Below, piece after piece: positions 63,981 through 64,000 of a stretch of DNA of 64,000 nucleotides. The stretch lies in contig JAVHZZ010000012.1 of NCBI GenBank assembly GCA_036250195.1, positions 92,757,615 through 92,821,614 of the forward strand, in the 5' to 3' direction. Within the stretch, counting starts at the first letter, position 1. Each line of letters begins with the position of its first letter. The notes beneath the pieces were generated by a model. The model was not told where the DNA came from. It saw only the letters and a list, made by a program, of their open reading frames with translations, and did not search any database. The DNA comes from Mixophyes australis (Eukaryota; Chordata; Amphibia; Anura; Limnodynastidae). The translations under genes were made by a program, and so were the position numbers.

Positions 63981-64000
63981 ATCATCTCTCTCTGGATCCT

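Overview
The window is vertebrate nuclear DNA and most likely from an amphibian, probably a frog. It carries two intron-rich animal genes in tail-to-tail orientation. One degenerate SINE-like copy and one small hAT-type MITE resemble repeats I associate with anuran genomes. The species call is an inference. The gene calls rest on continuous, phase-consistent exon chains that I translated by eye and compared with remembered human GON4L and MSTO1.

Left half, plus strand: gon4l, 31 coding exons from an ATG at 2635 to a stop at 35104. The joined frame encodes about 2224 residues; human GON4L has about 2241. Order of parts: a proline/arginine-rich N-terminal exon built of 12-residue repeats; the conserved YARP/GON4L core; a long acidic exon; the SIN3-like PAH region; a Cys/His cluster; and a C-terminal SANT/Myb-like domain. 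The product is a nuclear transcriptional cofactor.

Right half, minus strand: msto1, 14 coding exons from an ATG at 63594 to a stop at 35258. It encodes about 564 residues; human MSTO1 has about 570. The product is the tubulin-related Misato protein, which acts in mitochondrial distribution and morphology. The two stop codons lie 153 bp apart. The convergent pairing matches what I recall of human 1q22, where MSTO1 faces YY1AP1, a relative of GON4L.

The striking content is repetitive. About 39 kb of the 64 kb is tandem minisatellite DNA in a dozen unrelated arrays, nearly all inside introns: 71 bp (1-2040), 36 bp (5487-8641), 91 bp (12811-14638), CA-rich composite (16270-16735), GT-rich composite (19745-20445), 79/80 bp (20836-26217), 43 bp (26521-28432), 128-144 bp (33661-34805), 38 bp (37369-40740), 31 bp (42380-43476), 138 bp (44049-46780) and 59 bp (47745-63405). 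Very long open frames in these arrays are by-products of stop-free repeat units and are not annotated as genes.

The most interesting structure surrounds gon4l exon 22. Its 3' end and 5' splice site are part of a 43-bp unit repeated about 45 times. A 5.4-kb upstream array carries a splice-acceptor-like motif in nearly every unit. In msto1, a 38-bp array in intron 9 also carries an acceptor-like motif per unit and stays open in frame into exon 10. Intron 1 of msto1 is a 15.7-kb array that is G-rich on the RNA-like strand, just downstream of the promoter. The right edge (63595-64000) looks like a promoter, possibly bidirectional.
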